In this document: piece after piece, positions 23,889 to 31,779 of the stretch
Numbering within the stretch: the first letter of the stretch is position 1
How the letters are laid out: each line of letters opens with the position of its first letter
From: Armatimonadota bacterium
Lineage (GTDB): Bacteria > Armatimonadota > Armatimonadia > Armatimonadales > Armatimonadaceae
DNA: 39,195 nt
Assembly: GCA_026392155.1 (NCBI GenBank)
Contig: JAPLCP010000141.1
Location: 1 to 39,195 of the forward strand
Direction: 5' to 3'
Program-made: the position numbers and the translations under genes
The notes under the pieces: model-generated
The model's input: the letters and a program-made list of their open reading frames with translations, nothing else
What the model was told of the DNA's origin: nothing
Databases searched by the model: none

Positions 23889-24620
23889 CTAGTTGTCCGG
23901 GATGACTTCGTCGAGGGTGGCGTAAGTGTCGTCTGAGAGGCGCTCGCGGTTGCCATTTTTCGTTCGGTAGGTGGCAACCCGAATCCCCGAGACCCCCGCG
24001 CTACTTCGCCTGCGCCCCACCACACTCCGTCGTGCGGGCTCCTGGATGGAGAGAACACGGGTCTCCAGCACGATCTCGCTTGCCCTCCCCCTCTCGCCTA
24101 CCACCTCGACACTCAGGCGCTCCCCCACCACTTTGGCGCTCAAGCGCACGGGAAACGGGTAGGGATTGCGTAGCCGCAGATCCACTCCCGGCCAGGCGAC
24201 GGCAGCGTCTCTGCCCGGCGGGACGTACTTGGGAGCGATCGTGTGAGGATGGCGCTCTAGAACCTCCAGCCCCGCCAGGAGCGCCGCGTTATAGAGCGTC
24301 GTGGAGGTCTGGCAGACACCACCGCCCAGTGCGGGCACCATGGTTCCCTCCACGGAGACGGGAGCGGGGACATAGCCCGTATCGTTGTCCGTCGCAGAGA
24401 CAACCGCGTTGTAGGAAAACACCTTCCCCGCCTTGATCACCTGCCCCTCCAGCGCGCGCGCCGCGAGAGTTGCATTACGAATCTGCGCCTTCTTGCGCCC
24501 CTTGAGGCTCGTCGTGTAGCCCGCCAGACGCACTTCGCTCACACGCGGTGTCACCCGCACATTGACCCACACGAAGCCGCCCATCACGGCCAGCCCCAAG
24601 AGCCCAAGCGCGGCTTTCAC
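23889..24620 (-). CDS. VanW family protein
   Basis: 243 aa from the GTG at 24620, chosen because it overlaps the TGA of the upstream beta-helix gene as GTGA, the usual sign of translational coupling; an upstream in-frame GTG at 24644 is less likely. Residues ~5-20 are a membrane anchor (ALGLLGLAVMGGFVWV). The VanW core is IKAGKVFSYNAVVSATDND, ALGGGVCQTSTTLYNAALLAGLEVLERHPHTIAPKYVPPGRDAAVAW and LRLRNPYPFPVRL. VanW domains are widespread in envelope proteins (YoaR-like); vancomycin resistance is only the historical name and the function is unknown. The C-terminal ~65 residues are basic and Arg-rich. Confidence 0.9.
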   Translation of the reverse strand: MKAALGLLGLAVMGGFVWVNVRVTPRVSEVRLAGYTTSLKGRKKAQIRNATLAARALEGQVIKAGKVFSYNAVVSATDNDTGYVPAPVSVEGTMVPALGGGVCQTSTTLYNAALLAGLEVLERHPHTIAPKYVPPGRDAAVAWPGVDLRLRNPYPFPVRLSAKVVGERLSVEVVGERGRASEIVLETRVLSIQEPARRSVVGRRRSSAGVSGIRVATYRTKNGNRERLSDDTYATLDEVIPDN

Positions 24621-26107
24621 GGCTTTGCCTGCCTCTGGGCACACTGGGCTTTGTAGAGGCTGGGAATCGCCGTCTCGGTGACGATCCAGTTACGCGCCGT
24701 GGGCGGGTTCTGGACGATCATCTCGGGGGCAGTCGAGTTCCAGATCACTTGGTACGCCCCCGTCCAGCCGTGGCCTGTGCCAAGATTTCCCCGGTTGCGA
24801 ATATTGATCCCCACTCCCTTAGCACCCTTGGCAGCAGTAATCGTTACGTTGTCGTAGAGCACGCCACAACTCCAGCGATGGTGTGGCCCACTGTCGGCGT
24901 GGCTCTGGGTGGCGGTGCAGTCGGAGAAGACATTGGGGCCAGGAACCGACGAGTCGAGGGCAAAGTCATGACGGCCATTGCGAGCCTTGCAGCGCTGGAC
25001 TAAGTTGCGCTGGCCCGTGATCTGGAACGGGTAGCGCCTGCCCCCTTCGATCTTGGAGATGGGATCAAGGCACATGGAGTCCTCGACCGTGATATTTCTC
25101 GCGCTCCGGCCGATCGCGACACACGCAAAGCCAAAGTGCTCCGCCGTGATATGGCGCACCCAGCCGTTACGCGCCGCCCGAAAGGCAATCGCACTCCAGC
25201 CATGATCTTCGTCGTAGGGCGACGCAAACTCGGAGACGCAGCGCAGGTTCTCCACCCCGATCTCCTCGATGCGCTGGGGAAAGCGTAGCTTGCTCACCGT
25301 GTGCGGCCCAAACTCGCGCTCCAGCGCATTGGTCACGGGCGCATCCAGCGTGAGTGTCTTGCCCGAGATAGCCGTAATACGTCGCTCAAAGGCTAGGTCT
25401 TTACTGCCCGGAGCCCACTGCTGAATCGCCGTGCCGTCGCTGCGGGGGGGAATCTTATCCATCCCAAGCACCGAGATCCACTTGGCCGTGCTCGCCCGCC
25501 GGACGATCACCTCATCGCCCACCTTAAAGCCGCTGGCATCCGCAACCGTGAGCGTGTCCGCGCCACAGGGCACGTAGTCATCGGTGATCTCTTGCCGTGA
25601 GTCTTTCTCAGCTTGTGCTTGCCCCTCACCGCCCACGACAATCAGCGTGTGCTGCTTTTTTTGGGTTGCGACCAACACCGTGCCGTCCGCGCCTTCGCCC
25701 TCGCCGCGTAGCACCACGCCAGGATTTCGCAGAAAAATGCCTCCGGCAAACCGGTAGGTTCCCCGCTTGAGCAGCACCGCGCCGCTTTTTGTTTCGTCCA
25801 GCGCCTTCTGGACAATCGCATCCGCAAATGCCGCTTTATCCGCAAGCGGCTCCACAACTCGCGTGACGGGTAGTTCGGGAATCGGCGCATCTCCGTCTTT
25901 GTAGCCCACCCGAGAGAAGTCGGGAATCCGGTTGCCTTTCTCATCGGCGCGGTACGTGAGCGTCCCATCCACCGTTCGAGAAACCCATGCTTCGTCGGAT
26001 CTGTCTGAACCCACCCGGCTCGTTCCTCGCCACCCTCCCTCTACGAAGGAGGGTTGAGGAGCGTTGAGAGCTAGCAGGAACAATATAGCGGCGGTGCTTC
26101 GGAACAT
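24617..26107 (-). CDS. Secreted right-handed beta-helix (pectate-lyase-like) protein
   Basis: 496 aa. A signal peptide (MFRSTAAILFLLALNA) is followed by a short inserted-looking segment (~17-38, see family C repeat). The body follows: TYRADEKGNRIPDFSRVGYKDGDAPIP, a common opening of pectate-lyase-superfamily proteins, then AVLLKRGTYRFAGGIFLRNPGVVLRGEGEGADGTVL and repeated coils such as RNGWVRHITAEHFGFACVAIGRSARNITVEDSMCLDP and RNLVQRCKARNGRHDFALDS. This implies a parallel beta-helix of a polysaccharide-active enzyme; catalytic residues cannot be assigned. The start is fixed by TATACT 6 nt upstream. Translationally coupled to VanW by a GTGA overlap. Confidence 0.83.
   Translation of the reverse strand: MFRSTAAILFLLALNAPQPSFVEGGWRGTSRVGSDRSDEAWVSRTVDGTLTYRADEKGNRIPDFSRVGYKDGDAPIPELPVTRVVEPLADKAAFADAIVQKALDETKSGAVLLKRGTYRFAGGIFLRNPGVVLRGEGEGADGTVLVATQKKQHTLIVVGGEGQAQAEKDSRQEITDDYVPCGADTLTVADASGFKVGDEVIVRRASTAKWISVLGMDKIPPRSDGTAIQQWAPGSKDLAFERRITAISGKTLTLDAPVTNALEREFGPHTVSKLRFPQRIEEIGVENLRCVSEFASPYDEDHGWSAIAFRAARNGWVRHITAEHFGFACVAIGRSARNITVEDSMCLDPISKIEGGRRYPFQITGQRNLVQRCKARNGRHDFALDSSVPGPNVFSDCTATQSHADSGPHHRWSCGVLYDNVTITAAKGAKGVGINIRNRGNLGTGHGWTGAYQVIWNSTAPEMIVQNPPTARNWIVTETAIPSLYKAQCAQRQAKP
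25985..26059 (-). repeat. Family C repeat-like segment at the signal peptide junction
   Basis: Within the 5' end of the beta-helix gene, encoding residues ~17-41 (PQPSFVEGGWRGTSRVGSD). It contains ACCCTCC and GGAGGGT as a 7-bp inverted repeat with a 9-nt loop (26032-26054). The peptide has no place in a signal peptide or in the conserved start of the domain. Proposed as a third in-frame palindromic element; only one copy is in this window, so the family status is unproven. Confidence 0.35.
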
Positions 26108-26113
26108 GGGGAT

Positions 26114-26119
26114 AGTATA
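26114..26119 (-). promoter_or_regulatory. -10 box TATACT, 6 nt before ATG 26107
   Basis: TATACT then ATCCCC then ATG on the minus strand. Divergent from the propeller-phosphoesterase promoter; 113 bp separate the two starts. Confidence 0.55.
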
Positions 26120-26208
26120 CCGTCTGCTAAAGCTGCCGGAACCACAAGAGTTTTGGTTTAACTAGTATCCGTTATACAAGTCTTCATAAACTCTGCTGTG
26201 ATTTTTGG

Positions 26209-26214
26209 TATCCT
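26209..26214 (+). promoter_or_regulatory. -10 box TATCCT, 6 nt before ATG 26221
   Basis: TATCCT then GTCGGC then ATG. The region 26120-26208 otherwise shows only an AT-rich patch (GTTATACAAG) and no clear operator. Confidence 0.45.
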
Positions 26215-26220
26215 GTCGGC

Positions 26221-28923
26221 ATGAAGACAAAGAGTATGGGATTGGCGCTGGTGCTTGGCCTAGGAGCCGTGACGCTGGGGCTGACACAAGGGAATGCGGA
26301 GCAGATTGGTGAGCAGGCCGGCGGCTCGACTTTAGTGTCGTCGAACCAGCGGGTAACACCCGTAGGGAAACTCCAGACACTGAGGGCATCGCGGCCCAAG
26401 GATGTGGCAGTCTCTCCCGATGGCGCACTCGTGGCGGTACTGGCGCAGAGCCAAGTGGCGATCTACAGTGCCGCAGGTGAAGCCGTCGCGAGCGTGGCCG
26501 GAATCGAGGCGGGGCCGCTGGGGATTGTCTGGGAGCCGAGTGGTGAGGCGCTCTACGCAACACTGGCAGGCGGCAAAGTCGCAAAAATCAGCAAGAGCGA
26601 GACAGGCTGGAAAAAAGAAAAAGAGCTCACGATTGACTCGGTGGGGGCGCTGGGTGACCCGGATGTTGCGGCGGGAACCCAAGGGCGTGGCCGCGCAACC
26701 GGCGATCCCCAGCTCACGGGTCTTGCCATCTCGCCCGATGGCACGCGACTCTATGTCGGGATGGGGATTCGCAATGTAGTCGTCGTAGTGCGGCTGAGCG
26801 ATGGCAAGACTGAGCGCACGGTTCTGGTGGATGCGGCTCCGTATCACCTGCGCCTCTCCCCCAATGGCAAGACACTGGCCGTCTCGTGCCGGGGCGGGCG
26901 CGTGGCACAAAAAGGCGAGGCCAGCGCGGACTCGGCAGGCACCGCGATTCGAATCGACACAAAAACCGATGCGGCCAAGAGCGGCAGCGTGACGCTGGTG
27001 GACACGGCGAGCCTGACCGTGCGAAAAGTGGAGGCGGGGCGGCAGCCGAGCGGCCTGGCGTTTACCAGAGACAGCAAGACGCTCTACGTGGCCAGCAGCG
27101 ACGATGACACATTGCAAGTTCTGGACGTTGCGGGTGCAACAGTGACTCGCGCCTTTGTTCTGGCCCCAGAGCAAGACCCCGGCTTTGGCCAGATTCCCAC
27201 CGCAGTCGCACTCAGTGCCGATGAGAAGATCGCCTATGTGGCCTGCGGCGGTGCCAATGCCATCGCGCATGTCGAGCTGGCCACGGGCAAGATTCTCGGC
27301 TACACCCCGACTGGCTGGTACCCCATTGCCCTCCTCCCCCTGCCCCTCCTCCCAACCCTGGGAGGAAGGGAGAGAGAGGAGTCTCGTGACTTCAGCAACT
27401 CGGAAGATAAGCTCCCCTCTGCCCAACCTGCCTCCGCAGGGTTGGGAGGAGGGGCAGGGGGAGGAGGGTTGGTGGTGGCAAGTAGCAAGGGCTACGGGAG
27501 CCGCGCACAGCGCACAGGTCCGTCGCCGGCCTATGGGGTTCATGGGACGATGGGACTCGTTCAGTTCACGCCACCGGCAATCGCCGCGCCAAGTGTCGTG
27601 GCGCAGAACAACCGCTGGGGAATGGCGGAAAAGCCTGCCCGCCGTGGGGTCGCGCCTATGCCGATTCCCGAGCGAGTGGGGGAGCCTTCGGTGTTTAAGC
27701 ACGTGGTCTACATCATCAAGGAGAACCAGACCTACGACTATGTCTTTGGGGACATGAAAGAGGGCAACGGAGATCCCAAGCTAGCACTCTTTCCGGAGGA
27801 AGTGACCCCCAACCACCACGCGCTCGCCCGGCAGTTTGTCCTGCTCGATAACACCTACACCAGCGGGACGAACTCTGCCGATGGGCACCAGTGGAGCGTC
27901 TCAGGCGTGGCCAATGGCTACATGGAGCAGAACTATGCCGCTCATGCACGCTCCTATCCCTACGACGGCGGCGATGCGCTCTCAGGCTCCCCGACAGGCT
28001 TTCTCTGGACAGCAGCGCTCGCGAAGAAAAAATCGGTGCGGGTCTACGGGGAGTTTGTCAACAAGCCCGTGATCACCGACACCGAGACAGGCAAGGCCGT
28101 GCGCCCCAGCTGGAAGACACTCTGGGACGACTACAAGCAAAATAATGGCAAGCGCTACGCCATCAAGCCCGGCACCGACAACGCCGCGCTGCGCCCCCTG
28201 CTCCATCCCACCTACATCGGCTTTCCCTCGACGGTCTCCGACCAGTGGCGCGCCGACCAGTATGTCGCGGATATAGACAGCTTTGAGAAATCTGGCAAGA
28301 TGCCCCATCTCTCGATCCTACTCTTGCCCAACGACCACACCGCAGGCACCCGCGCCGGTGGCCCGACACCCCGCGCCACGGTCGCCGACAACGATCTGGC
28401 GCTGGGCCGGATTGTCGAGCGCATCAGCAAGTCGAAGTTCTGGAAAGAGACCCTGATCCTGGTAATCGAGGACGACTCACAGTTTGGGGTGGACCATGTG
28501 GACGGGCACCGAACCGTCGCGCTCTGCATCTCTCCCTACACCCGGCGCGGCAGTGTCAATAGCACCCTCTTCAACCACACCAGCTTTATCCGCACCATCG
28601 GCCTCGCGCTGGGCTTCCCCGCAATGAACCGCTTCGACCGCACTGCGACCCCGCTCACAAGCTGCTTCACCAGCACTCCAAACCTCGCCCCATTTTCCTC
28701 CGTGCCCAATCGTATCCCGATAGACGAGCTCAATGTCACAAAGACGGCACTCTCTGGCGAGGCACGCCGCCTCGCCGAGGCCTGCGAGAAGCTCAACTGG
28801 GACGATGTGGACAAGGCCGATGCCGAGACCGTCGCACGGGCAATCTGGAGCGCACAAAAGCCCAGGGTTCGGTTCCCGAGTGCGCTGTATCAAGCGCCCA
28901 CAAGTGGCGACGGAGACGACTAG
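26221..28923 (+). CDS. Bifunctional YVTN beta-propeller / phosphoesterase (AcpA-PLC type)
   Basis: 900 aa. Signal peptide MKTKSMGLALVLGLGAVTLGLTQG. Residues ~45-440 are YVTN-type propeller blades (LTGLAISPDGTRLYVGMG, GLAFTRDSKTLYVASSDDDTLQVLD, TAVALSADEKIAYVACGGANAIAHVELATGK). Residues ~495-840 are a phosphoesterase domain (PF04185-like): FKHVVYIIKENQTYDYVFGDMKEGNGDP with metal-binding Glu and Asn, NTYTSGTNSADGHQWSVSG, LPNDHTAGT and EDDSQFGVDHVDGHRTVALCISPY. The protein hydrolyses phosphoesters outside the cytoplasm. Residues ~370-416 come from an in-frame palindromic repeat interrupting a blade between GWYPIA and LVVASSKG, where native proteins have a short loop. A minus-strand frame through it is a shadow. 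Confidence 0.9.
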   Translation: MKTKSMGLALVLGLGAVTLGLTQGNAEQIGEQAGGSTLVSSNQRVTPVGKLQTLRASRPKDVAVSPDGALVAVLAQSQVAIYSAAGEAVASVAGIEAGPLGIVWEPSGEALYATLAGGKVAKISKSETGWKKEKELTIDSVGALGDPDVAAGTQGRGRATGDPQLTGLAISPDGTRLYVGMGIRNVVVVVRLSDGKTERTVLVDAAPYHLRLSPNGKTLAVSCRGGRVAQKGEASADSAGTAIRIDTKTDAAKSGSVTLVDTASLTVRKVEAGRQPSGLAFTRDSKTLYVASSDDDTLQVLDVAGATVTRAFVLAPEQDPGFGQIPTAVALSADEKIAYVACGGANAIAHVELATGKILGYTPTGWYPIALLPLPLLPTLGGREREESRDFSNSEDKLPSAQPASAGLGGGAGGGGLVVASSKGYGSRAQRTGPSPAYGVHGTMGLVQFTPPAIAAPSVVAQNNRWGMAEKPARRGVAPMPIPERVGEPSVFKHVVYIIKENQTYDYVFGDMKEGNGDPKLALFPEEVTPNHHALARQFVLLDNTYTSGTNSADGHQWSVSGVANGYMEQNYAAHARSYPYDGGDALSGSPTGFLWTAALAKKKSVRVYGEFVNKPVITDTETGKAVRPSWKTLWDDYKQNNGKRYAIKPGTDNAALRPLLHPTYIGFPSTVSDQWRADQYVADIDSFEKSGKMPHLSILLLPNDHTAGTRAGGPTPRATVADNDLALGRIVERISKSKFWKETLILVIEDDSQFGVDHVDGHRTVALCISPYTRRGSVNSTLFNHTSFIRTIGLALGFPAMNRFDRTATPLTSCFTSTPNLAPFSSVPNRIPIDELNVTKTALSGEARRLAEACEKLNWDDVDKADAETVARAIWSAQKPRVRFPSALYQAPTSGDGDD
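27329..27468 (+). repeat. Palindromic element family A, copy 2 (perfect 32-bp inverted arms, in frame)
   Basis: 140 bp. The left arm 27329-27360 and right arm 27437-27468 are exact 32-nt inverted complements (C-rich arm starting CCCTCCTCCC and its G-rich partner). Flanks show TTG on both sides, a possible 3-bp duplication. Each arm end also folds locally (CCTCCCA with TGGGAGG at left; AACCTGC with GCAGGGTT at right). It is translated through without a stop as a Leu/Pro, Glu/Ser and Gly-rich 46-residue insert in the propeller. It is related to copy 1 at 6000-6104 but in the opposite orientation relative to the host gene. Confidence 0.85.
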
Positions 28924-29072
28924 TGCCCCGCTACCTTATGGTAAGAGATTTCTGGGGGCTCCCCAAAAAGAAAAAGCTATTCATAGGAAAAGATCCTTGC
29001 AGACATGCGCTACGACAGCGTTAAAAGCTCAGGCAGGACTTTTCTCCCATTGCCTGTATAGGGTTCGTGCGT
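28924..29072. other. Intergenic region before dgk-like gene
   Basis: 149 bp with no open frame worth calling. A small inverted repeat TGGGG-GCT-CCCCA followed by AAAAAG near 28951-28969 might terminate the phosphoesterase transcript weakly. Nothing else recognised. Confidence 0.4.
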
Positions 29073-29078
29073 TACAAT
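29073..29078 (+). promoter_or_regulatory. -10 box TACAAT, 6 nt before ATG 29085
   Basis: TACAAT then CGGCTC then ATG. It selects MEHMVSEGG as the true N-terminus of the kinase and drives the three-gene phospholipid operon. Confidence 0.55.
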
Positions 29079-29084
29079 CGGCTC

Positions 29085-29990
29085 ATGGAACATATGGTCA
29101 GCGAGGGTGGTCTGGTGATCTTCAACCCGACTGCCGGGCGGGGCAAGGCAGGCAAGCGCAAAGAAGAGGCGCAAGCGTACCTGGGGCCAGCGTTCGAGTG
29201 GCTTCCCACACAGCGTCCCGGACACGCCACGGAGCTGGCACGCGCGGCGGCAAAAAAACATGAGCTGGTGGTCGCTTTCGGCGGTGATGGGACTGTCGGC
29301 GATGTGATGCGGGGAATCTTGCAGGCTAAGAACGATGGTGATGCGCCTCACGAGGCAACGCTTGGGATTATCCCCGTCGGTACGGGCAACGACATGGCCC
29401 GCAACCTAAAGCTCGTTTTGGAGACCCGCGAAGCCTGTGCGACAATTTTAGGGGGCGTGACGACGCGCATTGATGTCGGGCTGATCAATGGCACTCCGTT
29501 TATTAACAATGCGGGAACGGGCTTTGATGCGGCTGTGATGCACACGATGAACACCGGGATTAAGTTCGCCAGTGGTCAGCTTGCCTTCCGTCTGGCTATT
29601 TTAAAGACACTCGTCAAGTACAAGCCTTTCGCGCTCACGATTGAGGCGGATGATAGCGAGAAGCGTCAGATGCGGGCCTTTATGGTCTCGGTGCTCAATG
29701 GCAAGGTCTACGCCGCGGGAATGGAAGCGGCTCCTCATGCCGAGGTAGACGATGGCCGTCTGGACGTGATGATCATCAAGGAGATGTCCAAGTTCAAGCT
29801 CCTTCCCGTGATTCAGCTCGTGGCGTCCGGCAAGCACCTGGACCATCCTGCCGTCGAGATGCTGCAAGTGCGCAAGCTCAAAGTGGGCACCATTCCGCCG
29901 CAGCCACTCAACATTGACGGCGAGGTGCGCGGCCTCACCCCGATGAATATCGAAGTCCGTCCCCGAGAGCTCAAGGTGCTGATACGGTGA
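29085..29990 (+). CDS. Diacylglycerol/lipid kinase family protein (DagK catalytic domain)
   Basis: 301 aa from the ATG at 29085. The DAGK fold is clear: GLVIFNPTAGRGKAGKRKEE (phosphate loop), VVAFGGDGTVGDVMRGI with the GGDGT nucleotide motif, IIPVGTGNDMARNLKL, then FINNAGTGFDAAVMH and, near the end, PLNIDGEVRG, the conserved G-E pair. DgkB/YegS-type enzymes phosphorylate diacylglycerol or related lipids with ATP and recycle it to phosphatidate. It is the first gene of an operon: the next start overlaps its TGA (GTGA), and cdsA, which consumes phosphatidate, follows. That context supports a phospholipid role over a sphingosine or other lipid kinase role. Confidence 0.92.
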   Translation: MEHMVSEGGLVIFNPTAGRGKAGKRKEEAQAYLGPAFEWLPTQRPGHATELARAAAKKHELVVAFGGDGTVGDVMRGILQAKNDGDAPHEATLGIIPVGTGNDMARNLKLVLETREACATILGGVTTRIDVGLINGTPFINNAGTGFDAAVMHTMNTGIKFASGQLAFRLAILKTLVKYKPFALTIEADDSEKRQMRAFMVSVLNGKVYAAGMEAAPHAEVDDGRLDVMIIKEMSKFKLLPVIQLVASGKHLDHPAVEMLQVRKLKVGTIPPQPLNIDGEVRGLTPMNIEVRPRELKVLIR

Positions 29991-30766
29991 TTCCTGCGGT
30001 CGTGACAGCGGGGGGACGGCTTGAGGGAGCGCTGGCGGAGGCCACGGGCCAGAGTGTCAAGGCCCTGGTGGCGCTCCATGAAGGTACCCCGATGCTTTGG
30101 CGTGTGCTGGAGGCGCTCTCCGGCTCGGGTGTGATCGGCGATACGGTGGTGGTTGGCCCCGATGCGCTAAAGCCACACGTCGGGGCCGCTTGCCTGATCC
30201 CGGAAGGAGATAGCGGGATCGAGAACCTGATACGTGGCCTAGAATACATTGGCTCCGCCCCCCCCGCCCCCAAGATTGGGGGAGCCAATGTTGGGGGTTT
30301 TGCGCTCTTTGCCGCCTCGGATCTGCCGTATCTTTGCGCCGAGTCGGTGCGCTGGCTCGTGGAAAATGCCCCCGAAGACGCTGACATTGTCTTCCCCATC
30401 ACGGACCGCCAGCGCTATGAGGCGCGCTTTCCTGGCACTCCCGGAGCCTGGACAAAGCTGCGCGACGGGGAATTAACGGGCGGCTCGGTCTTTTTGATGC
30501 GCCCTGCGGCAGTTCAGCGCAACCGTGGCCTAATTGAGAAAGTCTTCAACGCTCGCAAGAGCCAGTGGCAGATGGCGCAGCTACTTGGTTTAAGCTTCGC
30601 TCTGAAGTTCGCCACCGGTGGCCTTACCATCGCTGCCGCCGAAGCCCGCGCCACCGCGCTCACCGGCTGCCGCTGCCGCGCCCTTCCCGATGCCCACCCA
30701 CATCTGGCGTGTGACCTAGACACCCATGAAGAGTGGCTCTACTTGAAAGGGTTGGGGCGCCCATGA
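29987..30766 (+). CDS. MobA-like NTP transferase
   Basis: 259 aa with a GTG start overlapping the upstream stop (GTGA). The N-terminus VVTAGGRLEG is a degenerate nucleotidyltransferase loop (usual LAGGxSxRMG). K25 in SVKALVALHEGTPMLWRVLEAL and FALFAASDLPYL supply the substrate Lys and the metal-binding Asp of the NTP_transf_3 (MobA-like) fold. ITDRQRYEARFPGT and TGGSVFLMRPAAV follow the same family. Usually such enzymes attach a nucleotide to a small phosphorylated substrate; here the gene lies between a lipid kinase and CdsA, so an activating role in polar-lipid head-group synthesis is conceivable. Residues 88-102 come from an in-frame palindromic element. Stop overlaps the next start as ATGA. 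Confidence 0.78.
   Translation: MIPAVVTAGGRLEGALAEATGQSVKALVALHEGTPMLWRVLEALSGSGVIGDTVVVGPDALKPHVGAACLIPEGDSGIENLIRGLEYIGSAPPAPKIGGANVGGFALFAASDLPYLCAESVRWLVENAPEDADIVFPITDRQRYEARFPGTPGAWTKLRDGELTGGSVFLMRPAAVQRNRGLIEKVFNARKSQWQMAQLLGLSFALKFATGGLTIAAAEARATALTGCRCRALPDAHPHLACDLDTHEEWLYLKGLGRP
30246..30292 (+). repeat. Palindromic element family B, copy 1 (in frame, residues 88-102)
   Basis: ACATTGGCTCC (30246-30256) and GGAGCCAATGT (30281-30291) are perfect 11-bp inverted arms; the interior contains CCCCCAA-GA-TTGGGGG. It is translated as IGSAPPAPKIGGANVGG. Copy 2 in the aminotransferase gene (35682-35726) has the same arms, the same trailing GGGGTT and the same reading phase. It sits just before the predicted strand that leads to the catalytic SDLP motif, where family members have a short turn. 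Confidence 0.8.
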
Positions 30767-31770
30767 GCGATCCGTTTCGCGATGCCCAAGAGCGGATGCG
30801 TGAGGCCCAGGAGCGCGCCGCCGCTCTGGGGCGTGAGTACGCCCATGAGGCACAGGAGCGTGCCAAGGCCGTCCGCGATGCCATGCCACCGGGGCTGCCC
30901 AAGCGCCTTGTCTCGGCGTTTGTGGGAATCCCGCTCATCCTGGCGCTGATCTTTGTGGAGGTCTGGCCAGACCGCTTTCCGGGGATTGTCTTCACCCTCG
31001 CGGTGGCACTCATTGCCCTGATCTGTGCCAGTGAGTACTTTAAGGCGCTCAAGCACCGTGGCTTCCGACCTAACGAGCAGCTCTCCTATATCGGGGTGGT
31101 GGTCTTGCAGTTCGCCGCTTGGAACGTGAGCCGAGGTCAGCTTGTCAACTTCCTGCCCGTGATGCTGGTCGTTTTGACGATTGCCACTCTGATCAATCAG
31201 GTCCTACGGCGTGAGTCGGAGCCGGTGGCGAACCTCGGGGTGACTCTCTTTGGCGTGGCCTATGTCGGGTGGCTTGTCTCGTACCTGGTCTTCCTGCGCT
31301 CCCTGCTACCGGGTCAGAGTATCGCCATTCCTCTCCCCTGGGGCGATGGCCCCTCGGTCAGCCATGGCGCGTGGCTGACACTTTACGTGATCGCCGTCAC
31401 CTGGATGACCGACACCGGAGCCTATGCCTTTGGGGTACGCTTCGGAAAAAATAGCCGCAAGCTCGCGCCCTCACTCTCGCCCAATAAGACCGTGGTCGGG
31501 GCCATCGGGGGGCTGGTCACCGCAACCCTCACATCGCTTCTCTGGGGAGCCTGGGCGCACCTGCCGTGGTACCACTGCCTGATTCTCGGCCCGATTCTAG
31601 GTGCCCTCGGCCAGGTCGGTGATCTGTGCGAGTCCGCCCTCAAACGCGATCTAGGTATTAAAGACTTCGGGGGAATCATGCCCGGCCACGGCGGCTTATT
31701 GGATCGCTTCGACTCGCTCCTCTTCACTGCCCCCATCGCCTACTACTACCTCGCCCTCATTGTCACCTAG
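30763..31770 (+). CDS. cdsA: Phosphatidate cytidylyltransferase
   Basis: 335 aa; the ATG at 30763 overlaps the upstream TGA (ATGA). Residues ~5-42 are a charged, Ala/Arg/Glu-rich amphipathic helix (RDAQERMREAQERAAALG) not usual in CdsA. From residue ~44 come about eight membrane helices. MTDTGAYAFGVRFGKN and SPNKTVVGAIGG precede the family signature near the C-terminus: SALKRDLGIKDFGGIMPGHGG followed by LLDRFDS, with the metal-binding acidic residues present. CdsA makes CDP-diacylglycerol from phosphatidate and CTP in the inner membrane, the branch point to all phosphoglycerolipids. Third gene of the lipid operon. Converges on a small lipoprotein gene 10 bp away. Confidence 0.96.
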   Translation: MSDPFRDAQERMREAQERAAALGREYAHEAQERAKAVRDAMPPGLPKRLVSAFVGIPLILALIFVEVWPDRFPGIVFTLAVALIALICASEYFKALKHRGFRPNEQLSYIGVVVLQFAAWNVSRGQLVNFLPVMLVVLTIATLINQVLRRESEPVANLGVTLFGVAYVGWLVSYLVFLRSLLPGQSIAIPLPWGDGPSVSHGAWLTLYVIAVTWMTDTGAYAFGVRFGKNSRKLAPSLSPNKTVVGAIGGLVTATLTSLLWGAWAHLPWYHCLILGPILGALGQVGDLCESALKRDLGIKDFGGIMPGHGGLLDRFDSLLFTAPIAYYYLALIVT

Positions 31771-31779
31771 AGCTTGAGG

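Noticed and set aside
26332-27702. 456-codon minus-strand open frame opposite the propeller-phosphoesterase
   Set aside because: Codon-bias shadow. Its only interest is that it exposes the NPAEAGWAEG motif shared with family A copy 1.
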